This document shows positions 23,998-30,809 of a stretch of 30,816 bases of DNA, in pieces; the first letter of the stretch is position 1; every line of letters starts with the position of its first letter. The stretch is taken from positions 1-30,816 of the forward strand of contig JAKALK010000002.1 in NCBI GenBank assembly GCA_021813155.1. The letters run 5' to 3'. The translations under genes and the position numbers were made by a program. The notes under the pieces were generated by a model that saw only the letters and a list, made by a program, of their open reading frames with translations, did not search any database and was not told the DNA's origin. Source of the stretch: a bacterium (GTDB lineage: Bacteria; Patescibacteriota; Minisyncoccia; UBA6257; 2-01-FULL-56-20).

Positions 23998-24555
23998 TTA
24001 GCGTTCGTAGATTCCTATGAGTTCGGTTTTCTCGATAACGTGATTTGCAATGGCGTTTTCAAGTTCGGTTTTGCTGCGGATATTCTCGGTTTCAACGATG
24101 ACAATATCAAGCGCGAAAAGTTTGAAAAAGTAGCGATGCGGTTTACCGTCGGGAGGACATGGTCCGATGTATCCGATTTTACCGGCGCTGTTTTGCCCCT
24201 CCATACTTCCGGATGGCACGCTTTCTTGTTTGATAATTTCGGTTTTGGGACTGATATTCCAAACTAACCAGTGAGTGAAAGTGCCTGAAGGTGCATCCGG
24301 GTCTTCCATAATTAAAGCGAGACTTTTTGTTCCGGTTGGAATATTTTGAACGATTAATTCTGGATTAATATTGCCGCCATCGCAGGTAAATTTTGAAGGA
24401 ATTTTTGAATTATTGTTAAAGGCTGAACTTGAAAGAACCATAGAAGGAGAATTATTTTTTATTATATTTTGCTGAGGAGTTTTTGTGCTTCGGGATAAAA
24501 ACAAGAACACAGCGAAGATTATAGTAATTATAACAATAAAGACGCTCCTTTTCAT
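23998..24555 (-). CDS. YbhB/YbcL-family (PEBP/Raf kinase inhibitor-like) protein, membrane-anchored or secreted
   Basis: 185 residues. An N-terminal hydrophobic helix (about 4-21) acts as signal peptide or anchor. The PEBP fold follows with both signatures: DPDAPSGTFTHWLVWNI and IGPCPPDGKPHRYFFKLFALD. The family binds phosphate or carboxylate ligands; its bacterial function is poorly known. It lies upstream of pilB by 21 nt but has its own -10 box (TGT-TAAAAT, 8 nt before ATG). Transcription may continue into pilB. Confidence 0.9.
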   Translation of the reverse strand: MKRSVFIVIITIIFAVFLFLSRSTKTPQQNIIKNNSPSMVLSSSAFNNNSKIPSKFTCDGGNINPELIVQNIPTGTKSLALIMEDPDAPSGTFTHWLVWNISPKTEIIKQESVPSGSMEGQNSAGKIGYIGPCPPDGKPHRYFFKLFALDIVIVETENIRSKTELENAIANHVIEKTELIGIYER

Positions 24556-24563
24556 GCAACTTT

Positions 24564-24569
24564 ATTTTA
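24564..24569 (-). promoter_or_regulatory. Extended -10 box of the PEBP-family gene
   Basis: TGT-TAAAAT, 8 nt before the ATG, nearly leaderless. The stretch TATGTTAAAATAAA recurs in front of the PD-(D/E)XK gene (26504-26509), apart from one neighbouring base. Confidence 0.6.
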
Positions 24570-24578
24570 ACATAATTC

Positions 24579-24896
24579 CTATAAGGCTTGCTGAATTTCA
24601 GCTAAAATCTCTCGAGGGAGAGGTTGTCCTGCTTTAGTAACGCCTGGATAACGCCAGGTTGAAATAACCTTTCTTTTTGAGCCAATATCTTGAACCATAA
24701 CCCAAAGTTCGTAGGGGTGTTTTGGTGAACCCGCCGATTGCATCATAGCGATAGTTTTAGCGGCTATTCCTTCTTCTATTCGTTTGGGTGTGTGTAAAAT
24801 TCGCCTAATTCTCGCTTCGGAAAGGCGATATTGGCGCATTTTGACGCGACTATGCGCGGTCCATACGAGAATTTTAGGTTTCTTTAGAACACTCAC
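24579..24896 (-). CDS. Conserved hypothetical protein, 105 aa
   Basis: A small basic protein: WTAHSRVKMRQYRLSEARI, ILHTPKRIEEGIAAKTIAMM, then ELWVMVQDIGSKRKVISTWRYPG. This arrangement (a His-Ser pair, helix-turn, then beta strands ending in a WRYPG-like turn) recalls DUF4258-type or RelE-like small proteins, but the match is only by eye. GTG is used as start at 24896; a perfect TATAAT lies 6 nt before it, which supports that start and a leaderless mRNA. There is no antitoxin-like partner next to it, so a toxin-antitoxin role is not supported. Confidence 0.7.
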   Translation of the reverse strand: MSVLKKPKILVWTAHSRVKMRQYRLSEARIRRILHTPKRIEEGIAAKTIAMMQSAGSPKHPYELWVMVQDIGSKRKVISTWRYPGVTKAGQPLPREILAEIQQAL

Positions 24897-24902
24897 GATT
24901 TA

Positions 24903-24908
24903 ATTATA
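24903..24908 (-). promoter_or_regulatory. -10 box of the 105-residue protein gene, leaderless geometry
   Basis: TATAAT, then 6 nt, then the GTG at 24896. It lies just after the terminator hairpin of the gene upstream. Confidence 0.65.
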
Positions 24909-24918
24909 ACTAAAATTC

Positions 24919-24947
24919 AAGATGCCTCGAGTGGGTCGAGGCATCTT
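24919..24947 (-). terminator. Terminator after the 253-residue membrane protein gene
   Basis: A perfect 12-bp stem (AAGATGCCTCGA with its complement) with a 5-nt loop. On the minus strand it is followed by GAATTTTAG, a moderate U-rich tail. Confidence 0.75.
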
Positions 24948-24974
24948 TCGGCATATTTACGTCAGTACTTTGGC

Positions 24975-25736
24975 TTATGCCGAAGCCATGTGGCAGTAGG
25001 GTCCGGGGTTTTCGGGAGTATAGCCGACGCGGGGTTCGAGAGTGACACAGTCGGCCAGCTCCTTGATTGCCAAAACCAGTGACCCTATGGTAAGGGCTAC
25101 TCCGAGAATATGGACGGTGAGATTAGACACTGGCCAAATTACTAACAGGCCGAGTATCCAGAGGATTGGCTTAGAGAGGCGAGCTGCGACAGCGCAGGGG
25201 TGGCGGCACCCAATTCGATGAGAGACATGATAATCAGCACAGGTAGTCGCGATGTAGAGAGCAGCAATCAGAGCAACTATAAGTACTGGCTGTAACCAGA
25301 CCTGAACCGTGGCGACAATGAGAACAAGCAAGACACTCTGCACCAGAAGCCAGTACCACAGAGTGATTTCCGGGAAAATGCGTACTTTCCAGGGCGCACT
25401 CAGAGAGAGTTTGTAGGCTCTCTTAGTTGAAGCGAGTGCTAAGATGGCGAGTACGATCCAGATAATGGTTTTCATTGGTCCTGTACCCGGTGGGAAATTG
25501 ATACTCGCGGAAGCTGCTGCCGCAAGTATGAATGCATTTCTTGCGAACTTAGTTACGGCTCCCAGTACCTGCTCTTCGCGCTCAACAAAGCCGAGAAGAA
25601 AGAATGCGAAGAGCCAAGCGCCCAGACCGAGTGCAATGCAGGCCCCCTGACCAAAGTTGATTTCGAGTAGGAACCCACACCAGAAGATGGCAAGGTATTG
25701 GATTACAACCCACCATCTGAGACTAAACTCTTTCAT
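24975..25736 (-). CDS. Orphan polytopic membrane protein, 253 aa
   Basis: The ATG at 25736 is chosen for its AAGGGAGG ribosome binding site 3 nt upstream; a longer frame starting at 25784 lacks one. About seven or eight hydrophobic segments cover nearly the whole protein. There is a Cys/His-rich cytosolic or external loop (CADYHVSHRIGCRHPC, about residues 165-180) between them, and a polar tail with NPGPYCHMASA. The CxxxxxH/CxxC-like spacing could bind a metal, but no family is recognised. A sample (25021-25080) is 58% GC, above most neighbours. A single gene with its own terminator. Confidence 0.65.
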   Translation of the reverse strand: MKEFSLRWWVVIQYLAIFWCGFLLEINFGQGACIALGLGAWLFAFFLLGFVEREEQVLGAVTKFARNAFILAAAASASINFPPGTGPMKTIIWIVLAILALASTKRAYKLSLSAPWKVRIFPEITLWYWLLVQSVLLVLIVATVQVWLQPVLIVALIAALYIATTCADYHVSHRIGCRHPCAVAARLSKPILWILGLLVIWPVSNLTVHILGVALTIGSLVLAIKELADCVTLEPRVGYTPENPGPYCHMASA

Positions 25737-25818
25737 ACCCCTCCCTTCGTGTATTGCCAATGTCAAATTAACCCCACAAGCCAAACAGCTTTCTTTATGC
25801 CACTAAATTTTTTGGAAA

Positions 25819-26496
25819 TCAATAGTTGGCCGTTTTTGAACTATAACTGCAATATTCACACTCAAGGTTCGCCTTTGGAGATTTTTCCATCTCTAAGGTT
25901 TTTTTAGCATTTTGAATCGATTTTTCTACCCAAGAATGATTTCCGGTATAAGGTTCAACAAAAAGATCGAAAGCTAGAGCAGCTTTACCGAAACCAAAAC
26001 CTTCGGCTTTATTGGCTTTGGCAAAAACAAAATATCCGGTCGGCGAAACCTTGAAGCCGTTTTGAGTTAAAAGCCATTGGTAGATTTCCATCTGGCGGGC
26101 GTAGGAATCATAGATCTGGTGATTATTGGCGCCAGTAGCTTTATAGTCGACGACCATTAATTCCCCTTTTTTATTTTCCCAGATGTCGTCGACGGCGCCG
26201 AAAATTAGGAGGTCGGTGGGTTTGTGATGAAATTGAACACCAGTGAAATTGTGACGCCAGTTGTCTATTTCAGGATGATCGAAGGGTATTGCCTCAATCA
26301 TATGGGTAACCATTACTGGATGGGGCGTTTTTTCTTTGCGATGATGGTCGAATTCTTGTTTTAAGAGATAGTCGACGGCGTTGTTAAGAGTAAACGGGAA
26401 GCCGGGCGGGCGTTTTATTCCCTTTTTAACTTCGAGCCAAAAACAGCGAGGGCATTCGAGAAATAATTCAATTTTAGAGCGTGAAATTTTTTGCAT
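25819..26496 (-). CDS. PD-(D/E)XK superfamily nuclease (Cas4/RecB-like)
   Basis: 225 residues from the ATG at 26496, chosen because the TGT-TAAAAT box lies 7 nt before it and the family N-terminus SRSKIELFLECPRCFW begins just after. Nuclease motifs: GAVDDIW with the metal-binding Asp, VVDYKATG (DxK), and QMEIYQWLL. Two Cys near the N-terminus (15, 18) and two near the C-terminus (ECEYCSY) could hold a zinc or an iron-sulfur cluster as in Cas4/AddB-type nucleases. No cas genes, helicase or restriction genes adjoin it, so it is probably a stand-alone DNA repair or processing nuclease. Confidence 0.85.
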   Translation of the reverse strand: MQKISRSKIELFLECPRCFWLEVKKGIKRPPGFPFTLNNAVDYLLKQEFDHHRKEKTPHPVMVTHMIEAIPFDHPEIDNWRHNFTGVQFHHKPTDLLIFGAVDDIWENKKGELMVVDYKATGANNHQIYDSYARQMEIYQWLLTQNGFKVSPTGYFVFAKANKAEGFGFGKAALAFDLFVEPYTGNHSWVEKSIQNAKKTLEMEKSPKANLECEYCSYSSKTANY

Positions 26497-26503
26497 TCTT
26501 TTT

Positions 26504-26509
26504 ATTTTA
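26504..26509 (-). promoter_or_regulatory. Extended -10 box of the PD-(D/E)XK gene, leaderless geometry
   Basis: TGT-TAAAAT on the minus strand, 7 nt, then the ATG at 26496. No convincing -35. Confidence 0.6.
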
Positions 26510-26646
26510 ACATAAATTCGATTGATTACTCTAAAGAGTGGGGTGAAACCAGTCATGACAATTGCACTTAGGTAGCTTCGATCACTAAATTATCTGAGTC
26601 CTCTCTACCTCCTAGTGCCCATTTGTTTAATTTATTGATTGGGTTC

Positions 26647-26675
26647 TTGACGATATGGTGCAAGTATGTTATCCT
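26647..26675 (+). promoter_or_regulatory. Promoter of the 62-residue orphan gene
   Basis: TTGACG (26647-26652), 17-nt spacer, TATCCT (26670-26675) preceded by TGT. It predicts a leader of about 20 nt carrying the ribosome binding site. Confidence 0.65.
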
Positions 26676-26685
26676 TTCCCATTGG

Positions 26686-26696
26686 AAGGAGGTGAT
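26686..26696 (+). promoter_or_regulatory. Full-length Shine-Dalgarno sequence deciding a GTG start
   Basis: AAGGAGGTGAT is complementary over all 11 bases to the canonical 16S 3' end. It is followed by TATT and the GTG at 26701. It is the strongest ribosome binding site in the window. Confidence 0.85.
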
Positions 26697-26700
26697 TATT

Positions 26701-26889
26701 GTGCTGAAAACGGATTTGATCGCCTTCGATCAAAGGGCAATGACTCGAATGTTTTCTCGCCGTCCATGGCAGAAAATGTCAGGGTTGCCCAAATTCGGGG
26801 AAGATACCGAAGCTCAGTGGATTCGCTTAGCTGCAATTAGGGCTAACCTTTCCGATAAGAGCCTCGGGCACTCCGAAGCAATACACTAA
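26701..26889 (+). CDS. Orphan small basic protein, 62 aa
   Basis: The GTG start is fixed by the full Shine-Dalgarno just upstream; the frame remains open further upstream, but that part would cover the promoter. The protein starts MLKTDLIAFDQRAMTRMFS, then RRPWQKMSGLPKFGEDTEAQ, and ends in SLGHSEAIH. It is soluble, positively charged in the first half, with no recognised family. It has its own promoter and a T7-tailed terminator, is convergent with the ROK kinase gene and divergent from the nuclease gene. A small regulator is possible, but nothing in the sequence shows it. Confidence 0.65.
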   Translation: MLKTDLIAFDQRAMTRMFSRRPWQKMSGLPKFGEDTEAQWIRLAAIRANLSDKSLGHSEAIH

Positions 26890-26921
26890 CTCTCGAATCG
26901 ATCGACGAGTTGGTACGCGGA

Positions 26922-26950
26922 GAGCTCCATAGGATGGAGCCTCTTTTTTT
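26922..26950 (+). terminator. Rho-independent terminator of the 62-residue orphan gene
   Basis: CTCCAT-AGG-ATGGAG stem extended by an imperfect lower part, followed by CTC and seven T. Confidence 0.85.
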
Positions 26951-26987
26951 ACTACACTTTTTGACGGTCGTTGTTTAGTGTAGTAAA
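26948..26987. repeat. Inverted repeat between convergent genes
   Basis: Perfect 11-bp arms, TTTACTACACT (26948-26958) and its complement (26977-26987), with an 18-nt loop. It overlaps the U-tract of the preceding terminator and has no U-tract of its own on the minus strand. Confidence 0.6.
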
Positions 26988-27007
26988 TAAAATTGTTTGC
27001 AAAATTT

Positions 27008-27823
27008 TTACTTTTGACGGATTCGCGCCATGGCGCCGTAGAGACCGCCGAAGTCACCGAGAGTGGCTTTTTTAATTTTAGGGAGGTCGTTGGGGAAAGC
27101 CCGCATAATTTTTTTGAGGTGAAATTCAACGCGCGGAATTTTAATGCCGATTTTTTTCATCATAGAACCACCGATTACAACTACATCCGGAGACCAGTGA
27201 ACGATGGTGTTATTAACGCCAAAGGCCAAGATTTCAGCCATATTGTCCCAAAATTTTTTATCCAAAATTTCATAGGGTTTTTTGTGATATTTTTTCTCTA
27301 CTGAACGGCCGGCAATTAAATCTTCAAGATCTTTTTTATTTTTGTAATCGATATATTGATTGCCAGGCTCGGAACCGACGCGCGCGGTGTCGATTTTGCC
27401 GTTAACGATTCTTCCCCCTCCGACACCAGTGGAAACCGTAAGATACGCCACAATTTTGTATCCCCTACCGGCACCGGAAACGGCCTCACCTAAACCCACT
27501 AGATCGGAATCGTTTTCCAGATAAACTGGCGACTTAGTAATATTTTGGATATCTTTTCTTAAAGGTTTTTTAATCCAGCCATTAAGATTCGGAGCACAGC
27601 CCATGATCTTGGTTTTTTCTTTATCAAAGTAACCCGGAAGCCCGCCGGCGACAGCTTTAATCTTTTTTCCGTGGCTGGCTGATTTTACTAATGCGCCAAA
27701 AGCCCTCATCCCCTCTTTGAAGTTTTTTGGCGTTTTTATAATTAACGGTTCGCTGAATTTTTTTAAATCAGACGAAGCAGCCACTCGCATTTTTGACCCG
27801 CCGATGTCGAATAGGATATACAT
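27008..27823 (-). CDS. ROK family sugar kinase (glucokinase-like)
   Basis: 271 residues. The N-terminal phosphate motif FDIGGSKMRVA is followed by GGLPGYFD, the catalytic ENDSD (Asp), the STGVGGG adenosine-side loop, GSEPGNQYID and a C-terminal VVVIGGSMM. This is the ROK kinase plan; members phosphorylate glucose, mannose, N-acetylmannosamine and similar sugars. The usual Cys-rich zinc motif after the GHE-like segment (CxCGxxGCxE) is absent. There is no helix-turn-helix, so it is a kinase rather than an ROK repressor. It could feed hexose phosphate into the pathway of the GH130/GT4 genes, but those lie about 22 kb away. Confidence 0.88.
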   Translation of the reverse strand: MYILFDIGGSKMRVAASSDLKKFSEPLIIKTPKNFKEGMRAFGALVKSASHGKKIKAVAGGLPGYFDKEKTKIMGCAPNLNGWIKKPLRKDIQNITKSPVYLENDSDLVGLGEAVSGAGRGYKIVAYLTVSTGVGGGRIVNGKIDTARVGSEPGNQYIDYKNKKDLEDLIAGRSVEKKYHKKPYEILDKKFWDNMAEILAFGVNNTIVHWSPDVVVIGGSMMKKIGIKIPRVEFHLKKIMRAFPNDLPKIKKATLGDFGGLYGAMARIRQK

Positions 27824-27839
27824 ATTAAATTACTTCAGA

Positions 27840-27869
27840 ATTATAACCCTTCGGCTTTGCTCAGGGCAA
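27840..27869 (-). promoter_or_regulatory. Promoter of the ROK kinase gene
   Basis: TTGCCC (27864-27869), 18-nt spacer, TATAAT (27840-27845) on the minus strand. The leader would be about 10 nt. Confidence 0.6.
27847..27866. repeat. CCCTTCGG...CTCAGGG element
   Basis: A 20-bp element beginning CCCTTCGG and ending CTCAGGG lies between the Cys-rich gene and the ROK gene. From memory, it resembles a short dispersed repeat seen in many uncultured bacterial genomes. Only one copy is seen here, and it forms most of the spacer of the ROK promoter. Confidence 0.4.
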
Positions 27870-27875
27870 CTGATT

Positions 27876-29627
27876 TTATACTACTTCGTTATTGTAGCAC
27901 TGCTCGCAGTAAACTATTTCAGGGCGGTCGGGTGAATAGGAGGTCGTGAAAAGGTTTGAGCAACGGCCTTGAGGATGATGCGCGTGCGAAACGCTGTTTT
28001 TATAAACCTCATAGTCACACATACAATGGCGCTCGTAAAACTTGGCGCTATTTCTTTGTTTAATCCTTGCCATGTGGCGGCAATCAACGCAGGTTCGCGG
28101 GAGTGGAATTTTAACTTGACGGAGGAATTGAAGTTCGGGATTAATAACACGATAGGCTCGTTTGCACTCTAAACACTGAATAATTTCCTTCACTATTGAA
28201 TCTTGAACTTCTTCGATTGAATCCGGAAGCGCATTGGCGATTAAAGTTGTCTGATATTCGGTAGGACTTATTTCTTGCCAATGAGCTCCGAATTTTAGAA
28301 TTTGATCCTTGTTAATTGGAAAATGCTCCGGCGCTATGGTGTGGTTGTAGTTAAACGGGCTGAATTCGGGCGGGAAAAATTCTCCATATTTATACACTCG
28401 GCCTTGTTTATCGACATATGGCATGGAGTCCATTTGTTCGACGATTTTTTTACGCAATGACTCAAAATCCTCTTTTGAATATTGCTTGTTTAAAATACAA
28501 TATTGGCGCCTATTGACTCCAGCACATCCAAAAAGATTCGAGACACCATGACCGCAATGAATGCAGTATTCAAGATCCCGCGCGTCGTCCCAGCATTCCC
28601 AGCAAAATTTTAAATTGGCCGATTTCCAACCGCAAACTGACACTTCATACATTAGCTCGGCATGACTACCAATAACAGATCCATCCACGCAATCTCGGCT
28701 GGACGGCACTTGAGAATATTGCGAATAGCGCAAATTTTCACAATCTCGAATCAAGTAACCATGGTAGATGTTTTTTGAATGCGAAATGAAGTCACCGCTA
28801 ACATTAGTGTTTTGCACTCCTTGGAGATGCTTGATCGGAAACTTAAGCCAAAATTCATGCGATTGTTTATTTAGTTCCGTCAGTCCTTTCCAAGTGTTTA
28901 GACGCAGTTCGCTGACCTTTTGCTTATATTCTTCTTTAGAAAAAGGCTGATTAAATATACAGTAACTTTGATTCCGTAAATTAATGCAACCGATACAATT
29001 GGTACACCCGCGGCAATTTTTTGAAAACCAAATATCGGTGCAATCTTCGCATTGTGAGGAAAAATGCGCAGAGTAGCAATTTGTCAGCCAAAAAGAACCG
29101 TAGCAATATTCCGACTTTTGGAGGTGAGAATTGTCATAGCAGTTTCGACTATAATCAATTCCATTTCCATACCCGCAATCCTCGGTGTAGTTAGAATTAA
29201 AGAGAAGGTAGCAATTTTTTAAACCGTCGGCATTGGCGGAATAATCACTATTAACCATATTAATCGCGGCGGAGCGATATTTGGGAACGCGAAGATTCAA
29301 ATCAAATAGCTGAGCGAGGAAAGGACGGCTTGGATCAAAATCTTGGCCGTAAGCTAGCGGGTCCCATTTATCGGACCACCAGTAATTGTCGTTGTAGATC
29401 GTATATCCTGATTCGGCTGGGAAGAGGGCTAAAATAGATTCACCGGTTATGCCTTCCTTAACCCGAAAAAGTTTTCGTTCGTTGCGAAAAAGGATGCGCC
29501 GTTGGATTCTGCACTCCTGGCACCACGTTGGGGGCGGAACCTTTATGCGTTCATAAAAATTGAAGTCTTCCGGCTCGATGGTGAAACTTTTTTTACAGTT
29601 CTGGCACTGCTTAGTTTCTTGGTCCAT
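27876..29627 (-). CDS. Cysteine-rich multi-zinc-ribbon protein, 583 aa (paralogue 1)
   Basis: 583 residues with 34 Cys and no signal peptide or membrane helix. The ends carry related modules. N-terminal: CQNC...FNFYERIKVPPPTWCQEC, then RIQRR. C-terminal: CLEC...LQFLRQVKIPLPRTCVDCR, then a HCMC pair and a final YCEQCYNNEVV. The centre (about 140-420) is a chain of short units with Cys every 8-12 residues and many Tyr, Asn, Ser (e.g. NCYLLFNSNYTEDCGYGNG, CRGCTNCIGC), which suggests a metal-studded solenoid. GEFFPPEFSPFNYN lies before the last module. Similar Parcubacteria proteins often carry the uninformative label 'Caib/baif family'. Function unknown. It follows its paralogue by 4 nt on the same strand. 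Confidence 0.75.
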   Translation of the reverse strand: MDQETKQCQNCKKSFTIEPEDFNFYERIKVPPPTWCQECRIQRRILFRNERKLFRVKEGITGESILALFPAESGYTIYNDNYWWSDKWDPLAYGQDFDPSRPFLAQLFDLNLRVPKYRSAAINMVNSDYSANADGLKNCYLLFNSNYTEDCGYGNGIDYSRNCYDNSHLQKSEYCYGSFWLTNCYSAHFSSQCEDCTDIWFSKNCRGCTNCIGCINLRNQSYCIFNQPFSKEEYKQKVSELRLNTWKGLTELNKQSHEFWLKFPIKHLQGVQNTNVSGDFISHSKNIYHGYLIRDCENLRYSQYSQVPSSRDCVDGSVIGSHAELMYEVSVCGWKSANLKFCWECWDDARDLEYCIHCGHGVSNLFGCAGVNRRQYCILNKQYSKEDFESLRKKIVEQMDSMPYVDKQGRVYKYGEFFPPEFSPFNYNHTIAPEHFPINKDQILKFGAHWQEISPTEYQTTLIANALPDSIEEVQDSIVKEIIQCLECKRAYRVINPELQFLRQVKIPLPRTCVDCRHMARIKQRNSAKFYERHCMCDYEVYKNSVSHAHHPQGRCSNLFTTSYSPDRPEIVYCEQCYNNEVV

Positions 29628-29631
29628 GTTT

Positions 29632-30809
29632 TTAAACTACTTCGGCGTTGTAACAGGTTTCACAATATACAACCTCGGGGCGGTCGGGGGAATAAGAAGT
29701 TTCGAATTCGTTGGGACACACGCCTTCAGAGTGATCAGGATGTTTTATTGTATTTTGATGGACTTTGTAATCGCACATGCACTTCCGATGCCAAAGTTGG
29801 CGGGGCGGACGCAGGGAAAGCCGTTTTTGATAACGGCACTCGGGGCAAAGTCTTGGAATTGGGATTTTTTCTCGGCGGTAAAAGGTTAACTCGTTATTCA
29901 CAATTCTATAATTTCGATTACACCCAACACAAACTAGAACCTCACTTAAGATTGAATCTTGGATTTCGTCGATGGTCTCTGGGATTGTCTCTGGTTTTAG
30001 GGTTTCCTTATTAAAGGTGCCAGTGGTAGCCTCGTCTTCCCATTTATATCCAGCTCGGATAGCCTCTTCCCGAGTTTTGAAAGGCATATAAACCTGACCT
30101 TGGGTTTCGTTATAGCCAAACGGAGAAAGTTGAGGCGGGAAAAATTCACCGTATTCTCCAGTTTCTTTTGCGTACGCGATAATTTTTTCTTTAAGTTTTT
30201 TATATTCATCGGGCTGATAAGCTTTGTTAAAAATGCAATATTTATTTTTTTTCATTCCCACGCAACCAAGAAGATTTTCGCTATTATGACAGCTATCACA
30301 GTAGATTAAATGCGAATTATCGTAACTTAGGTGAACAAATAAAATATTGTAGCTGTGAACCATGGCGTGGGTTTCATAGATTAATTCGGAGCCACCAAGC
30401 CCATAATGATAAGAATCCATAGAATCTTTCACGCCCACGCAAACGATGCCATATTTAGTATCTTCAACATCAGTGGCGTCAAAGGCGTAATGCGTATTTT
30501 TTGAGTTGAAAATTATATTACCGGAAACATCGTTTGATTTCTCAATGAAGGCAAAACGGTAGATCGCTTTCGATTTAAGTAATTCTTGAAAGCGTTTATA
30601 AGTTTTTTCTCTTCCTGTATAAGCATTCAGATTATATTCTTTAATTTTTTTGAAATAATCCTCTTTTGAGTAGGGAACATTCTCGATGTAATAAGATTTA
30701 CTTCTCAGGTTAGACGAAAGGAAACAGTTGGTACAGCCTCGGCAATCATAACAATACAGGCATTCATTGCAGTCTCTTATGACTAGACAATACTGGCAAC
30801 GATAGTTTT
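29632..30809 (-). CDS. Cysteine-rich multi-zinc-ribbon protein (paralogue 2), N-terminus missing
   Basis: The frame is open from the stop at 29632 to 30807, about 391 codons, and aligns with paralogue 1 throughout: CRGCTNC, YSKEDYFKKIKEY, VSGNIIFNSKNTHYAF, GEFFPPQLSPFGYN, KIPIPRLCPECR, HRKCMCDYKVHQN, SYSPDRPEVVYCETCYNAEVV. No ATG lies in the upstream part; the GTG at 30438 sits in the middle of the conserved domain and is not a credible start. An in-frame TAA at 30808-30810 uses the first base of what looks like adapter sequence, so the gene most likely continued past the end of the contig. Tandem duplication with paralogue 1. Confidence 0.75.

Noticed and set aside
24579..24896. 105-residue protein as toxin of a toxin-antitoxin pair
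   Set aside because: No small antitoxin-like gene adjoins it; it stands alone with its own promoter, and the RelE/DUF4258 resemblance is weak.
25819..26496. PD-(D/E)XK protein as Cas4 of a CRISPR system
   Set aside because: No cas1, cas2 or repeat array is present in the window, and the Cys arrangement (2+2) differs from typical Cas4 (1+3).
29502..30014. 170-codon plus-strand frame across the two cysteine-rich genes
   Set aside because: It is antisense to clearly homologous coding sequence in two paralogues.
30436..30438. GTG at 30438 as the start of cysteine-rich paralogue 2
   Set aside because: Clear homology to paralogue 1 continues in frame for about 120 codons upstream of it, so it cannot be the natural start.
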